Shown: in pieces, positions 17,610 to 26,505 of the stretch
Position numbering within the stretch: position 1 is the first letter of the stretch
Layout: every line of letters starts with the position of its first letter
Origin: Paracoccus sp. IB05
Lineage (GTDB): Bacteria; Pseudomonadota; Alphaproteobacteria; Rhodobacterales; Rhodobacteraceae
Assembly: GCF_016405985.1 (NCBI RefSeq)
Contig: NZ_JAEFCF010000005.1
Span: forward strand, 124,001-188,000
DNA length: 64,000 nucleotides
Direction: 5' to 3'
Program-made: the position numbers and the translations under genes
The notes under the pieces: generated by a model
The model's database searches: none
The model's input: only the letters and a program-made list of their open reading frames with translations
Told to the model about the DNA's origin: nothing

Positions 17610-19103
17610 ATGGCAGCGGAACTCCCGTTGAAAATTGGTGTGGCCGGCGCCGGCGCGATGGGGGCGGGCATTGCGGAAACCGCCGCCGCAAGTGGCATTG
17701 CCGTCATCCTGACCGATCTGCGGCAGGGGGCTGCCGCCAGCGCCATTGCGGCAATTCTCGCCCGCGCAGCAAAGCGGGTCAGCAGCGGCAAGCTGTCCCA
17801 GGGCCAATATGACGCTCTCGCGGGCGCGCTCAGCGCCGCCGACAGCCCGGATGCACTGGCAGATTGCGATCTGGTGGTCGAAGCGATCATCGAGGATCCC
17901 GCTGCGAAACAGGCTTTGTTTGCCCGGCTGGAGGATCTGCTGGCCCCTGAGGCACTGATCGCCAGCAATACATCCTCGCTGCCGATCGGGGTGATCGCGC
18001 GCGATATGAAACATCCCGAGCGTTTCGCGGGGCTGCATTTTTTCAACCCGGTGCCGCTGATGAAACTGGTCGAGGTGATCCCCGGCCCGCGCACCAGCCG
18101 TGAAACGATGGAGCGGCTGCTCGCGGTCGCACGCCATCTTGGCAAGGAACCGGTTGAGGTGCGCGACACGCCCGGCTTCCTTGTGAACCATGGCGGGCGG
18201 GCCTACCCGACCGAAGCGCTGATGGCGCTGCAGGAGGGCGTGGCCAGCCCGGCTGAAATCGACGCGATCATGCGCGATTGCTGCGATTTCCGCATGGGTC
18301 CGTTCGAGCTGATGGATCTGACCGGAATGGATGTGAATTTCACCGTCTGCGAGTTCCTGCATCAGAGCTATTTCGCCGAGCCGCGCCTGCGCTCGACCAC
18401 CTATCACCGCTATCTGCTGCAGACCGGCCAGCTGGGCCGCAAGACGGGGCAGGGTTTCTACACCTATCACGATGGTGCCGAACAGCCGTCGGCTGATTTC
18501 ATCAGCACCGCAGCGCCGGCACAGCAGGTGGTTCTGGCCGAAGATCTGGCCGAGCTGCGTGATTTCGCGGCCTCTCTGGGGTGCAGGGTCGCGGCAGAGG
18601 ATGATGGCGCCAGCCCGGTGCTGGCCTTCCCGGTCGGCGAAGATCTGGCGGCGCATGCGGCCCGGCTTGGCTTGCCGGCCACCAGGCTGGTGGCGGTGGA
18701 TCTGGCCTTCGACAGCACGCGGCGCGTGGTGCTGATGACCACGGTCGGGGCCGATCCGGCGGCGCGCGATGCGGTGGCGGCGGCAGTGTGTGCAAGCGGG
18801 CGCCGGGTCACCGCGATTGCCGATTCCACCGGCTTTGTCGCGCAACGGATCGTTGCGGCAGTGGCCAATCTCGGCTGTGAAATGGCGCAGATGGGGCTTG
18901 CGGCACCTGGTGATATCGACAAGGCCATGCGGCTTGCGATGAATTACCCCTGCGGTCCGCTGGAATGGGTAGATCGGGTCGGAGCGGCGCGGATGCTGAC
19001 GATTTTGCGCAATATGCAGGCGCTCAGCGGCGATGACCGTTACCGCCCGAGCGCCTGGCTGCGGCGGCGCGCGACGCTGGGGCTCGATATCCGCAGCCTG
19101 TAA
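17610..19103 (+). CDS. 3-hydroxyacyl-CoA dehydrogenase (PaaH/PaaC-like, duplicated C-terminal domain)
   Basis: 497 residues. The N-terminal Rossmann fold starts IGVAGAGAMGAGIAETAA. ASNTSSLPIGVIA and HPERFAGLHFFNPVPLMKLVEVI are signature HAD segments. A first 3HCDH helical domain spans about 185-285 and a second about 395-490 (DSTGFVAQRIVAAVANLGCEMA), as in the long PaaH-type enzymes. It oxidises a 3-hydroxyacyl-CoA to the 3-oxo form with NAD. RBS GCGGAGGCGAGA. It converges on the IclR gene with a shared terminator. Confidence 0.93.
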   Translation: MAAELPLKIGVAGAGAMGAGIAETAAASGIAVILTDLRQGAAASAIAAILARAAKRVSSGKLSQGQYDALAGALSAADSPDALADCDLVVEAIIEDPAAKQALFARLEDLLAPEALIASNTSSLPIGVIARDMKHPERFAGLHFFNPVPLMKLVEVIPGPRTSRETMERLLAVARHLGKEPVEVRDTPGFLVNHGGRAYPTEALMALQEGVASPAEIDAIMRDCCDFRMGPFELMDLTGMDVNFTVCEFLHQSYFAEPRLRSTTYHRYLLQTGQLGRKTGQGFYTYHDGAEQPSADFISTAAPAQQVVLAEDLAELRDFAASLGCRVAAEDDGASPVLAFPVGEDLAAHAARLGLPATRLVAVDLAFDSTRRVVLMTTVGADPAARDAVAAAVCASGRRVTAIADSTGFVAQRIVAAVANLGCEMAQMGLAAPGDIDKAMRLAMNYPCGPLEWVDRVGAARMLTILRNMQALSGDDRYRPSAWLRRRATLGLDIRSL

Positions 19104-19110
19104 GAAAAAA

Positions 19111-19140
19111 GCGGCGCCGGGATCGCAGCCGGCGCCGGCT
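19111..19140. terminator. Bidirectional intrinsic terminator
   Basis: GGCGCCGG (19113-19120) and CCGGCGCC (19129-19136) form a perfect stem around an 8-base loop. It is flanked by AAAAAAGC on the left and GGCTTT on the right, so U-tracts exist in both directions. It separates the convergent dehydrogenase and IclR genes. Confidence 0.8.
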
Positions 19141-19884
19141 TTACAGCAGTTCCTGCACGGTTTCGCGCAGGATGGGGGCAATGATGCCGCGCATATTGGC
19201 GACCGAGATCGACCCGGTCGCAAAGGGCACCGTAATCGCGGCCTGTTCATGCGCGGTGCTGATGCCGACCGATACCGCGCTGATACCACGGCGCCAGGTG
19301 TCGCGGCTGAAAGAGACGCCATCCTTGCAGGCCGCCTCCAATGCCGCATTAAAGGCGGTGACATTGCCATTTTGCTGGGTGAGCTGGCCACGGATCCGGC
19401 TGGCAAGCTGGCGCCGCTCTTTCTCGGGCAGGATCGAGAGATAGGCAGGCCCGGCCGCCGAGGTGGCAATCGGCAGCCGCCCGCCCACAGCAAAGCGCAC
19501 CGCCAGGATATCCGAGCCGGACACCACCTGGACGAAGGTCAGATACATGCCATCGCGCACACAAAGCGCCGCGGTCTGGCCGGTTTTTTCGGCCAGCACC
19601 TTCAGCAATGGCGTCGCGCGGTCGATCAGGGCAAATCCGGTCAGCACCGAATAGCCGAGATTGAGGCTTTTCGGGGTCAGCTCATAGCTGCGGCCGGTTT
19701 CGCTGTGGCGCAGATATCCCAACCGCATAGCGGTATAAGTCAGCCGGCTGATGGTCGAAGGCGGCAGGCCGGTGCTTTTTGACAGATCACTGTTCGACAT
19801 CGGCTTTTTCTGTTTGGACAGCGCCTCGAACAACTGAAGCCCCCGGGCGAATGCTTCGACAAACTGACGATCTTCCTGCGACAT
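19141..19884 (-). CDS. IclR-family transcriptional regulator of the CoA-catabolic island
   Basis: 247 residues from MSQEDRQFVEAF, with GGAG upstream; the frame continues 29 codons further but lacks a signal there. N-terminal winged helix (MSNSDLSKSTGLPPSTISRL, residues 29-50) and C-terminal IclR effector domain (ATSAAGPAYLSILPEKER, CKDGVSFSRDTWRRGISAVSVGI). It is the only dedicated regulator inside the island and is divergent from the CoA ligase. It is the best candidate to bind the repeated TTCCGC-N3-GCGGAA palindromes; one such site lies just upstream of its own start. Confidence 0.88.
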   Translation of the reverse strand: MSQEDRQFVEAFARGLQLFEALSKQKKPMSNSDLSKSTGLPPSTISRLTYTAMRLGYLRHSETGRSYELTPKSLNLGYSVLTGFALIDRATPLLKVLAEKTGQTAALCVRDGMYLTFVQVVSGSDILAVRFAVGGRLPIATSAAGPAYLSILPEKERRQLASRIRGQLTQQNGNVTAFNAALEAACKDGVSFSRDTWRRGISAVSVGISTAHEQAAITVPFATGSISVANMRGIIAPILRETVQELL

Positions 19885-19898
19885 CCCTGGCTCCAGTA

Positions 19899-19913
19899 TT
19901 CCGCTCTGCGAAA
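19899..19913. promoter_or_regulatory. IclR-regulon palindrome, site 3
   Basis: TTCCGCTCTGCGAAA, one mismatch from the consensus, 15 bp upstream of the IclR start codon on the divergent strand. This is a position suited to autorepression. A degenerate relative (TCCGCAAATGCGGG) lies at about 19978-19991 before the ligase gene. Confidence 0.6.
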
Positions 19914-19929
19914 TGAATTCCCTGCCTAT

Positions 19930-19945
19930 GGCATTGCAGAATGCC
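19930..19945. promoter_or_regulatory. Second palindrome in IclR/ligase intergenic region
   Basis: GGCATT and AATGCC are perfect arms around GCAG. It lies between the divergent IclR and acyl-CoA ligase genes and differs from the TTCCGC-type sites. It may bind another factor or be chance; its binder is unknown. Confidence 0.4.
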
Positions 19946-20013
19946 GGATGAAAATCCAGTCTCCGGCGCAAGGGAAATCCGCAAATGCGGGTTCGGAGTA
20001 ACCTGGAGGGGAT

Positions 20014-21546
20014 ATGCTCACCGGTGATATGTTGCGGCGCTCAGCCGAGCGCTTTCCGGAAAAGCGCGCCATTCTGTGGCAGGACAGGTCCATCAGCTAT
20101 GGCGATCTGGACCGCGAGGCCAGTCGTTTTGCCCATGCGCTTCTGGGCCTTGGTCTTGGCAAGGGCGGCAAGGTCGGCATCCTCAGCCGCAACCGCATCG
20201 AATATGGCAGCGTGTTTTTCGGCACCGCCCGCACCGGCGGGGTGATCGTCAATATCTCCGTGCTCTATGCGGCGGAAGAGCTGGCTTATGTGCTGGACAA
20301 GGCCGATGTCGAAATTCTGGTCTATGAAGATGTCTTTGCCGCCCGCGTCGCCGAAGCGGCGCAGTCACTGCCAAAGATCCGTCACCTTATCACCCTCGGC
20401 GCGGCGCAGCCCGGCGCACATGATTTCCAGGCTCTGATCGCGGATCAGCCCGATCATGTACCCGAAGTGGAGATCCATGAGGATGATCCCTTCTGCATGA
20501 CCTATACCGGCGGCACCACGGGGCGGCCGAAGGGCGTGCTGGCCAGCCATCGCAACCGCGTCACCACCGCGCATACGGTGATGCATCACGAGAATATCCA
20601 GGAACGCGATGTGGTGGGGATTGTCACCCCGCTGTTCCATGTCGCGGCGCTGAACATCATGTTTCAGCCGGCAGTGCTGGCCGGGGCGACCTGCACCTTC
20701 CTGACCAAATGGGATGTGCAGGACTTTGCGCATATGGCGCAGCGCACCGGAATGACCGCCTGTTTCATGGTGCCGACCCAGGTCGCAATGGTGGTCTCGG
20801 ACCCGAATTTCCAGGCCTCGAATTATGTGCAATGGGAAAAGCTCGCCTTTGCCGGCGCCCCGATGCCCGATTGGGTGCAGCGCGATCTGATGGAAAAGCT
20901 GCCCGCGATCAGGATGACCCAGATCTATGGTCAGTCGGAAGTGGGGGTGATCACCACCCTTGGCCACTGGCATCTGCCCGAACGCCTCGGCTCCATCGGC
21001 CAGCAGGCTTATAATGTCGATCTTGCGGTCGTGGACCCCGATGGCAATGCGGTGGCGCCGGGGGTGATCGGCGAGCTGGTTTCACGCGGCGCGAATGTCA
21101 TGCTGGAATATTACAACGAGCCGGAGCAGACCGCGAAGTTCTTCCGGCATGGCTGGGGCTGGACCGGCGATCTGGCGGTGATGGACGAGGCGGGCTTTGT
21201 CACCCTCGTTGACCGCTCGAAAGACATGATCATTTCGGGTGGTGAGAACATCTATCCCAAAGAGATCGAGAACGCGATTTTCGGCCTCGACGCCGTGGCG
21301 GAATGCGCGGTCTTTGGCATTCCCGATGAAAAATGGGGTGAGGTGCCGGCAGCCTATATCCTGCTCAAGGCCGGGGCCGTGCTGGAAACCGAAACCGTTG
21401 TCGCGCATTGCGAGAAGACGCTGGCGCGGTTCAAGCGTCCTCGCCTTGTCACTTTCGTCGAAAGTTTCCCCAAGACGCCGATTGGCAAAATCCAGAAGAA
21501 CCTACTGCGGGAGCCCTTTTGGGCAGGCCGGGAGAAGAACATATGA
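20014..21546 (+). CDS. AMP-forming acyl-CoA synthetase
   Basis: 510 residues of the ANL superfamily. The P-loop-like motif [14 protein letters not shown] sits near residue 170. ITQIYGQSE-type A5 appears as [12 protein letters not shown], then [16 protein letters not shown] and the hinge [20 protein letters not shown]. The C-terminal catalytic lysine region is [13 protein letters not shown]. It activates a carboxylic acid to its CoA thioester, the entry step of the island. RBS CTGGAGGGG. Its stop overlaps the next gene by ATGA. Substrate class (aryl, cyclic or medium-chain acid) is not resolved. Confidence 0.93.
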   Translation: MLTGDMLRRSAERFPEKRAILWQDRSISYGDLDREASRFAHALLGLGLGKGGKVGILSRNRIEYGSVFFGTARTGGVIVNISVLYAAEELAYVLDKADVEILVYEDVFAARVAEAAQSLPKIRHLITLGAAQPGAHDFQALIADQPDHVPEVEIHEDDPFCMTYTGGTTGRPKGVLASHRNRVTTAHTVMHHENIQERDVVGIVTPLFHVAALNIMFQPAVLAGATCTFLTKWDVQDFAHMAQRTGMTACFMVPTQVAMVVSDPNFQASNYVQWEKLAFAGAPMPDWVQRDLMEKLPAIRMTQIYGQSEVGVITTLGHWHLPERLGSIGQQAYNVDLAVVDPDGNAVAPGVIGELVSRGANVMLEYYNEPEQTAKFFRHGWGWTGDLAVMDEAGFVTLVDRSKDMIISGGENIYPKEIENAIFGLDAVAECAVFGIPDEKWGEVPAAYILLKAGAVLETETVVAHCEKTLARFKRPRLVTFVESFPKTPIGKIQKNLLREPFWAGREKNI

Positions 21547-22352
21547 GCCTCGATATCACCACCTATAAGCGGCTGAAATTCGACTGGCCGGATGCCGGTA
21601 TTCTGCGCATTACCATGGATAATCCGGGCCGGCTGAACTCGGCTGACCGGATCATGCATGGCGAGTTGTGCCGGGTCTGGCGCGATATCGACGCTGCCGA
21701 TGATGTCCGCAGTGTCATCATTCGCGGGGCGGGCGAGGCCTTCTCTTCGGGGGGCGATCTCGATCTCGTCAAAGAGATGACCGAGGATTTCACCACGCTC
21801 ACCCGGGTGTGGAAGGAAGCGCGCGATCTGGTCTACAATATCATCAACTGCTCAAAGCCGATCGTATCGGCGATGCAGGGGCCGGCGGTCGGGGCCGGTC
21901 TGGTCGCCGGCCTGCTGGCCGATGTCTCGATTGCCTCGAAGACCGCGCGCATCATTGATGGCCATACAAGGCTTGGCGTGGCTGCGGGTGATCACGCGGC
22001 TATCGTCTGGCCGCTGCTCTGCGGTCTTGCCAAGGCCAAATATTATCTGCTGCTCTGTGAATCGGTCTCGGGCGAAGAGGCCGAGCGGATCGGGCTGATC
22101 TCGCTGGTCACCGAAGATCACGAATTGCATGACAAAGCGCTGGAGGTTGCGCGCAAACTGGCAAAGGGCTCGCCGAGCGCGATCCGCTGGACAAAATACG
22201 CGCTTAACAACTGGCTGCGCATGGCCGGCCCCACTTTCGATACTTCGCTGGCGCTGGAATTCATGGGCTTCTGTGGCCCGGATGCACGCGAAGGGCTGGC
22301 GTCTCTGAAGGAAAAGAGACGCCCGAATTTCGACCAGGATTGCCCGCTCTGA
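21543..22352 (+). CDS. Enoyl-CoA hydratase/isomerase family protein
   Basis: 269 residues from [11 protein letters not shown]; the start overlaps the ligase stop. Crotonase features: [15 protein letters not shown] and [20 protein letters not shown] (oxyanion hole), then [23 protein letters not shown]. In the last segment the usual hydratase Glu pair is replaced by a GDHAAI pattern. The sequence belongs to a divergent crotonase group rather than classical short-chain hydratases. A hydrolytic or ring-cleaving reaction is possible but not shown. Confidence 0.85.
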   Translation: MSLDITTYKRLKFDWPDAGILRITMDNPGRLNSADRIMHGELCRVWRDIDAADDVRSVIIRGAGEAFSSGGDLDLVKEMTEDFTTLTRVWKEARDLVYNIINCSKPIVSAMQGPAVGAGLVAGLLADVSIASKTARIIDGHTRLGVAAGDHAAIVWPLLCGLAKAKYYLLLCESVSGEEAERIGLISLVTEDHELHDKALEVARKLAKGSPSAIRWTKYALNNWLRMAGPTFDTSLALEFMGFCGPDAREGLASLKEKRRPNFDQDCPL

Positions 22353-22359
22353 GGATCAT

Positions 22360-23568
22360 GTGACCATGAGAGAAGCTTTTATCTGCGCCGGGGTTCGGAC
22401 CCCGATCGGGCGCTTTGGCGGCGCTTTGGCGACAATCCGGCCCGATGATATGCTGGCGCTTGTGCTGGCCGAGGTGGTGGCGCGCGCGCCGGGCCTGGAC
22501 CCGCTGGCGATTGACGATGTATTCACCGGCTGCGCCAACCAGGCTGGCGAAGACAATCGCGACGTGGCCCGGATGGGGGTGCTGCTGGCCGGCCTGCCGC
22601 AATCCGTGCCCGGGACCACGCTGAACCGGCTTTGCGGTTCGGGGCTGGATGCGGTGGGGCTCGCGGCGCGCTCCATTCTTTCCGGCGATGCCGAGGTGAT
22701 TATCGCCTCGGGCACCGAAAGCATGACGCGCGCGCCCTTCGTGCAGGGCAAGGCTGAAACCGCCTTCTCGCGTCAGGCCGAGATCTATGACACCACCATT
22801 GGCTGGCGCTTTGTCAACCCGGTGCTGAAACGGCAATATGGTGTCGATTCCATGCCGGAGACGGCTGAGAATGTCGCCGGGCGCTTTGGAATTACCCGCC
22901 AGGATCAGGACGCTTTCGCCCTGCGCAGCCAGCAGCGGGTTGCGGCTGCCCAGGCGGCGGGTGGCTTTGACGATGAAATCATCCCGGTCAGCATCGCGCA
23001 GCGCAAGGGCGATCCGGTGGTGTTCTGTCGCGACGAACATCCGCGCCCGACCACGCTGGAGGCGCTGGCAAAATTGCCGACCCCGTTCCGCGAGGGCGGT
23101 TCGGTCACCGCAGGCAATGCCAGCGGCGTCAATGACGGGGCGGCCGCGGTGCTTGTCGCCTCGGCAGCAGCGGTAAAACGCTTCGGCCTGACGCCGATGG
23201 CGCGGATCACCGGGCTGGCCACCGCCGGTGTCGAGCCGGCGATCATGGGAATGGGACCGGTTCCGGCCAGTCAGAAACTGATGGCGCGGCTGGGACTGTC
23301 CATCGCGGATTTCAGCCGGATCGAGCTGAATGAGGCCTTTGCCGCGCAAAGCCTTGCCTGTCTGCGCCAGCTTGGCCTTCCCGATGATGCCACACATGTC
23401 AATCCGCTGGGCGGTGCAATTGCGCTTGGCCATCCGCTGGGAATGTCGGGCGTGCGTCTGGCCCTTACCGCTGCGCTCGGGCTGCACAAATCCGGCAGCG
23501 GCCGCGCGCTGGCCACCATGTGCGTCGGTGTCGGTCAGGGCATTGCTCTCGGGCTTGAGGCAGTATGA
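22360..23568 (+). CDS. Thiolase (acetyl-CoA C-acyltransferase, PcaF/PaaJ-like)
   Basis: 402 residues with all three thiolase catalytic elements: Cys92 in [11 protein letters not shown], His in [14 protein letters not shown] and the C-terminal Cys in [17 protein letters not shown] is also present. It cleaves a 3-oxoacyl-CoA with CoA; the closest functional relatives by style are 3-oxoadipyl-CoA thiolases. The start is a GTG five bases after GAGG; an ATG two codons later (22366) is possible. Confidence 0.93.
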   Translation: MTMREAFICAGVRTPIGRFGGALATIRPDDMLALVLAEVVARAPGLDPLAIDDVFTGCANQAGEDNRDVARMGVLLAGLPQSVPGTTLNRLCGSGLDAVGLAARSILSGDAEVIIASGTESMTRAPFVQGKAETAFSRQAEIYDTTIGWRFVNPVLKRQYGVDSMPETAENVAGRFGITRQDQDAFALRSQQRVAAAQAAGGFDDEIIPVSIAQRKGDPVVFCRDEHPRPTTLEALAKLPTPFREGGSVTAGNASGVNDGAAAVLVASAAAVKRFGLTPMARITGLATAGVEPAIMGMGPVPASQKLMARLGLSIADFSRIELNEAFAAQSLACLRQLGLPDDATHVNPLGGAIALGHPLGMSGVRLALTAALGLHKSGSGRALATMCVGVGQGIALGLEAV

Positions 23569-24347
23569 TGACAGAGAAAAATGATCTGGTGCTGGTCGAG
23601 GATCTGGGTGCGGTGGTCGTGCTGCGCCTCAATCGTCCCGAAGTGCTGAATGCGCTGAACATGCCGCTGCGCCGTCAGCTTGCGGCAATTTTTGAGGGGC
23701 TTACCGATGGGGGCACGCTGCGCGCAGTGGTGCTGACCGGCGATGAGAAATCCTTCGCGGCTGGGGCAGATATTGCCGATATGGCGCAGATCGACAGTGT
23801 CGATATGTATCTGCGCCATACCGAGCGGCTCTGGGAAGCGGTGGCCCGCTGCCCGGTGCCGGTGATCGCAGCGGTCAATGGCTTTGCGCTTGGCGGCGGT
23901 ATGGAGCTTGCGATGCATGCCGATATCATTGTCGCCGGAAAATCCGCACGCTTCGGCCAGCCGGAGGTTAAGGTCGGCATCATGCCAGGCGCAGGTGGCA
24001 CCCAAAGGCTGACCCGCGCGGTGGGTAAGTTCAAGGCGATGCGGCTTTGCCTGACCGGCGAGATCATTGACGCAGACGAGGCCTCGGCAATGGGGCTGGT
24101 CAGCGAAGTTGTGGAAGATGATCAGGTCTTCGATCATGCCATGGGACTGGCACGGCGGATCGCCGGCCTGCCGCCCATCGCGGTCAACCAGGTCAAAGAG
24201 GTTATCCTGCATGGCCAGGATGCTTCGCTTGCTGCGGCACTCGCCCTGGAGCGCAAGGCGCTGCAGATTCTGTTCTCGACGCAGGATAAATTTGAAGGCA
24301 TGGCCGCCTTCACCGAAAAAAGACGGCCCAGCTATACGGGCCGCTGA
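23565..24347 (+). CDS. Enoyl-CoA hydratase (PaaF/FadB-type crotonase)
   Basis: 260 residues of a classical short-chain hydratase. The two catalytic glutamates sit in GFALGGGMELAMHAD and FGQPEVKVGIMPGAGGTQRL. KSFAAGADIADM is the N-terminal oxyanion loop and FTEKRRPSYTGR the typical C terminus. It overlaps the thiolase stop by 4 bp, so translation is coupled. It hydrates a trans-2-enoyl-CoA to the 3-hydroxyacyl-CoA used by the upstream dehydrogenase. Confidence 0.93.
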   Translation: MMTEKNDLVLVEDLGAVVVLRLNRPEVLNALNMPLRRQLAAIFEGLTDGGTLRAVVLTGDEKSFAAGADIADMAQIDSVDMYLRHTERLWEAVARCPVPVIAAVNGFALGGGMELAMHADIIVAGKSARFGQPEVKVGIMPGAGGTQRLTRAVGKFKAMRLCLTGEIIDADEASAMGLVSEVVEDDQVFDHAMGLARRIAGLPPIAVNQVKEVILHGQDASLAAALALERKALQILFSTQDKFEGMAAFTEKRRPSYTGR

Positions 24348-24368
24348 TCAGCAAAGCGGGAGGAAATC

Positions 24369-25148
24369 ATGGATCTGGGCATTTCGGGTCGGGTGGCGCT
24401 GGTACTGGGCGGCAGCAAGGGGCTTGCCTATTCGACTGCACGCCATCTGGCGGCGGCGGGGGTGCGGGTGGTGCTGAATGGCCGCGACGCAGAGGCAGGC
24501 GCCGCAGCCGCAGCCGGGCTTGGTCATGGCGCCGTCTTCGTGCAGGGCGATGTGACGCAGCCGGGCGTCACCGCCCGGGTCATCGCGGAGGCACGGGCCA
24601 GCGCCGGACAGATTTCGATCCTGGTGACCAATGCCGGCGGGCCGCCCACCGGGCGGTTCACCGATCATGATATCGAGACCTGGCGCCAGGCCCTGGAAAC
24701 CAATATGCTCTCGGCGATCTCGGCCACCCAGATGCTGTTGCCGGATATGATTGCGGATGGCTTTGGCCGCATCGTGAACATCACCTCCTTCGCGGTGAAA
24801 GAACCCTATCCGAATATGGCGCTGGCCAATTCGGTGCGGGCCGGCCTGACCGGTGCGATGGCGACGCTGGCGCGTGAGACCGTCGCGCAGGGGGTGACAG
24901 TGAACAATGTCCTGCCCGGTCTGATGGCGACCGGCGCGCTTGATCGTGTCATCCGCGCTAAAGCACAGCGCGAGGGAATCACCGAGACCGAGGCCGCCGC
25001 CGCCATGGCCGGATCGGTGCCGGCGCAGCGCCTGGGTACGGCAGAAGACTTCGGTCCGATCGCCGCATTCCTGTGCTCGGCCCATGCCGGATATATCACC
25101 GGCCAGAATATCGCGGTTGATGGCGGTCTGACCCGCGGGCTGCTCTGA
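24369..25148 (+). CDS. SDR-family oxidoreductase with atypical active site
   Basis: 259 residues. The cofactor motif LVLGGSKGLAYSTARHLA and the NAG-type motif VTNAGGPPTG are present, as is the family C terminus (AGYITGQNIAVDGGLTRG). In the active-site helix the expected YxxxK is not visible: the segment after ITSFAVKEPYPN reads MALANSVRAGLTG. It resembles ketoacyl-reductase-like SDRs lacking the Tyr-Lys pair. It may be a dehydrogenase with altered chemistry or a binding protein. RBS GGAGGAAATC. Confidence 0.85.
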   Translation: MDLGISGRVALVLGGSKGLAYSTARHLAAAGVRVVLNGRDAEAGAAAAAGLGHGAVFVQGDVTQPGVTARVIAEARASAGQISILVTNAGGPPTGRFTDHDIETWRQALETNMLSAISATQMLLPDMIADGFGRIVNITSFAVKEPYPNMALANSVRAGLTGAMATLARETVAQGVTVNNVLPGLMATGALDRVIRAKAQREGITETEAAAAMAGSVPAQRLGTAEDFGPIAAFLCSAHAGYITGQNIAVDGGLTRGLL

Positions 25149-25152
25149 GGTC

Positions 25153-25167
25153 TTCCGCAGAGCGGAA
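25153..25167. promoter_or_regulatory. IclR-regulon palindrome, site 4
   Basis: TTCCGCAGAGCGGAA is a perfect palindrome and the exact reverse complement of the consensus TTCCGCTCTGCGGAA. It lies 75 bp upstream of the Liv-type binding-protein gene, implying that importer expression is co-regulated with the catabolic enzymes. Confidence 0.75.
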
Positions 25168-25241
25168 CGCTTTGCCGCATTGTGGTGATGCTGGCGGGGC
25201 AAAGAGCGGCCATATTGTCCGCAATGAGAGGGAGGAAGCTC

Positions 25242-26432
25242 ATGAAGATTTTCGTTTCTGCGCTGGCATTGCTGGCCGCAGGTGCCACGGCTGCATCGGC
25301 TGAAATTTCAAATAATTCAGTCAAAATTGGCGTGTTGACCGATCAGAGCGGGGTGTTCTCTTCCCTGGCGGGAACCGGTTCTGTGGTTGCGGCTGAGATG
25401 GCGATTGCGGATTTCGGCGACCGGCTCGGCAAGATCGAGCTGGTCAGTGCAGATCACCAGAACAAGGCTGACATCGGCACCCAGATTGCACGGCGCTGGT
25501 ATGATGTCGAAGGCGTCGATCTGATCGTTGACGTGCCGAATTCTTCGGTGGTGCTGGCGGTTCAGGAACTGGCGCGCGAAAAGGACAGGCTGCTGATCGT
25601 CTCGGGCGCGGGCACTGCCAGCCTGACCAATGAGAACTGCTCGCCCAACGGCATCCACTGGACCTGGGACACCTATGCGGTGGCGGTTTCGACGGGCAAG
25701 GCCATGGTTGCCCAGGGGGGCGACAAATGGTTCTTCCTGACCGCTGACTATGCGTTCGGCCATACCATGCAGGCCGATGTGACTGCGGTGGTTGAAGGCG
25801 CGGGTGCCTCGGTTGTCGGCACCGCGATCGCACCGCTGAACACGGCGGATTTCTCGACCTATCTGCTGCAGGCGCCTTCTGCCGGGGCAAATGTGATCGC
25901 CCTCGCCAATGGCGGCACCGATACGATCAACTCGCTGAAACAGGCGCAGGAATTCGGTCTGACCATGCAGGCCAAACTGGCCGGTCTTGCGATCTTCCTG
26001 ACCGATGTGCATTCGATGGGTCTCGATTCCGCGCAGGGTCTCTATCTGACCACCGGCTTCTACTGGGACCGCACCGATGAAAGCCGCGCCTGGTCGCAGC
26101 GGTTCTTTGAAAAGCACGGCGCGATGCCGACCATGTCGCAGGCCGGGGTCTATTCGGCCGTGACCCATTACCTGAATGCCATCGCTGAAACCGGCACCGA
26201 TGCCGCCGGTCCGGTGATTGCGCAGATGAAGGCAACGCCGGTCAATGACTTCTTCACCGAAAATGGCGTGATCCGCGACGACGGCCGCATGGTGCATGAT
26301 ATGTATCTCGCCCAGGTCAAAACCCCGGCGGAATCCACTGGCCCGTGGGACTATTACAATATTCTCGCAACCGTCCCCGGTGACGAAGCCTTCCGCCCGC
26401 TCGCAGACAGCGCCTGCCCGCTGGTAAAATAA
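25242..26432 (+). CDS. ABC transporter substrate-binding protein, Liv type (periplasmic binding protein type 1)
   Basis: 396 residues. The start MKIFVSALALLAAG has GGAGGAAGCTC upstream and begins a Sec signal peptide (cleavage near ASA-EIS). The mature chain reads VKIGVLTDQSGVFSSLAGTGSVVAAEMA, RWYDVEGVDLIVDVPNSSVVLAVQ and FFLTADYAFGHTMQADV, the Peripla_BP_6 fold. Binding proteins of this branch next to CoA ligases usually bind aromatic or other carboxylates rather than leucine. The ligand here is inferred to be the ligase substrate. Confidence 0.92.
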   Translation: MKIFVSALALLAAGATAASAEISNNSVKIGVLTDQSGVFSSLAGTGSVVAAEMAIADFGDRLGKIELVSADHQNKADIGTQIARRWYDVEGVDLIVDVPNSSVVLAVQELAREKDRLLIVSGAGTASLTNENCSPNGIHWTWDTYAVAVSTGKAMVAQGGDKWFFLTADYAFGHTMQADVTAVVEGAGASVVGTAIAPLNTADFSTYLLQAPSAGANVIALANGGTDTINSLKQAQEFGLTMQAKLAGLAIFLTDVHSMGLDSAQGLYLTTGFYWDRTDESRAWSQRFFEKHGAMPTMSQAGVYSAVTHYLNAIAETGTDAAGPVIAQMKATPVNDFFTENGVIRDDGRMVHDMYLAQVKTPAESTGPWDYYNILATVPGDEAFRPLADSACPLVK

Positions 26433-26441
26433 AGCCCCGGA

Positions 26442-26470
26442 GCAGCGGCCGCCCTGCGGATGGCCGCTGC
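26442..26470 (+). repeat. Inverted repeat between Liv binding-protein and ATPase genes
   Basis: GCAGCGGCC and GGCCGCTGC are perfect 9-base arms around 11 bases, directly after the binding-protein stop and followed by CTTTCC. Probably a partial terminator or 3'-end stabiliser for the binding-protein transcript. Confidence 0.75.
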
Positions 26471-26505
26471 CTTTCCCCGCTTCAGCGCAGCCCGAAAGAT
26501 GTCAA

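Noticed and set aside
16635-19493. 952-codon minus-strand open frame across the PaaG-like and dehydrogenase genes
   Set aside because: Long antisense frames are expected in high-GC coding DNA; the plus-strand genes have motifs and ribosome sites, this frame has none.
19978-19991. TCCGCAAATGCGGG as a fifth IclR site
   Set aside because: Spacer is one base longer and the arms are shorter than in the other four sites; possible half-functional site only.
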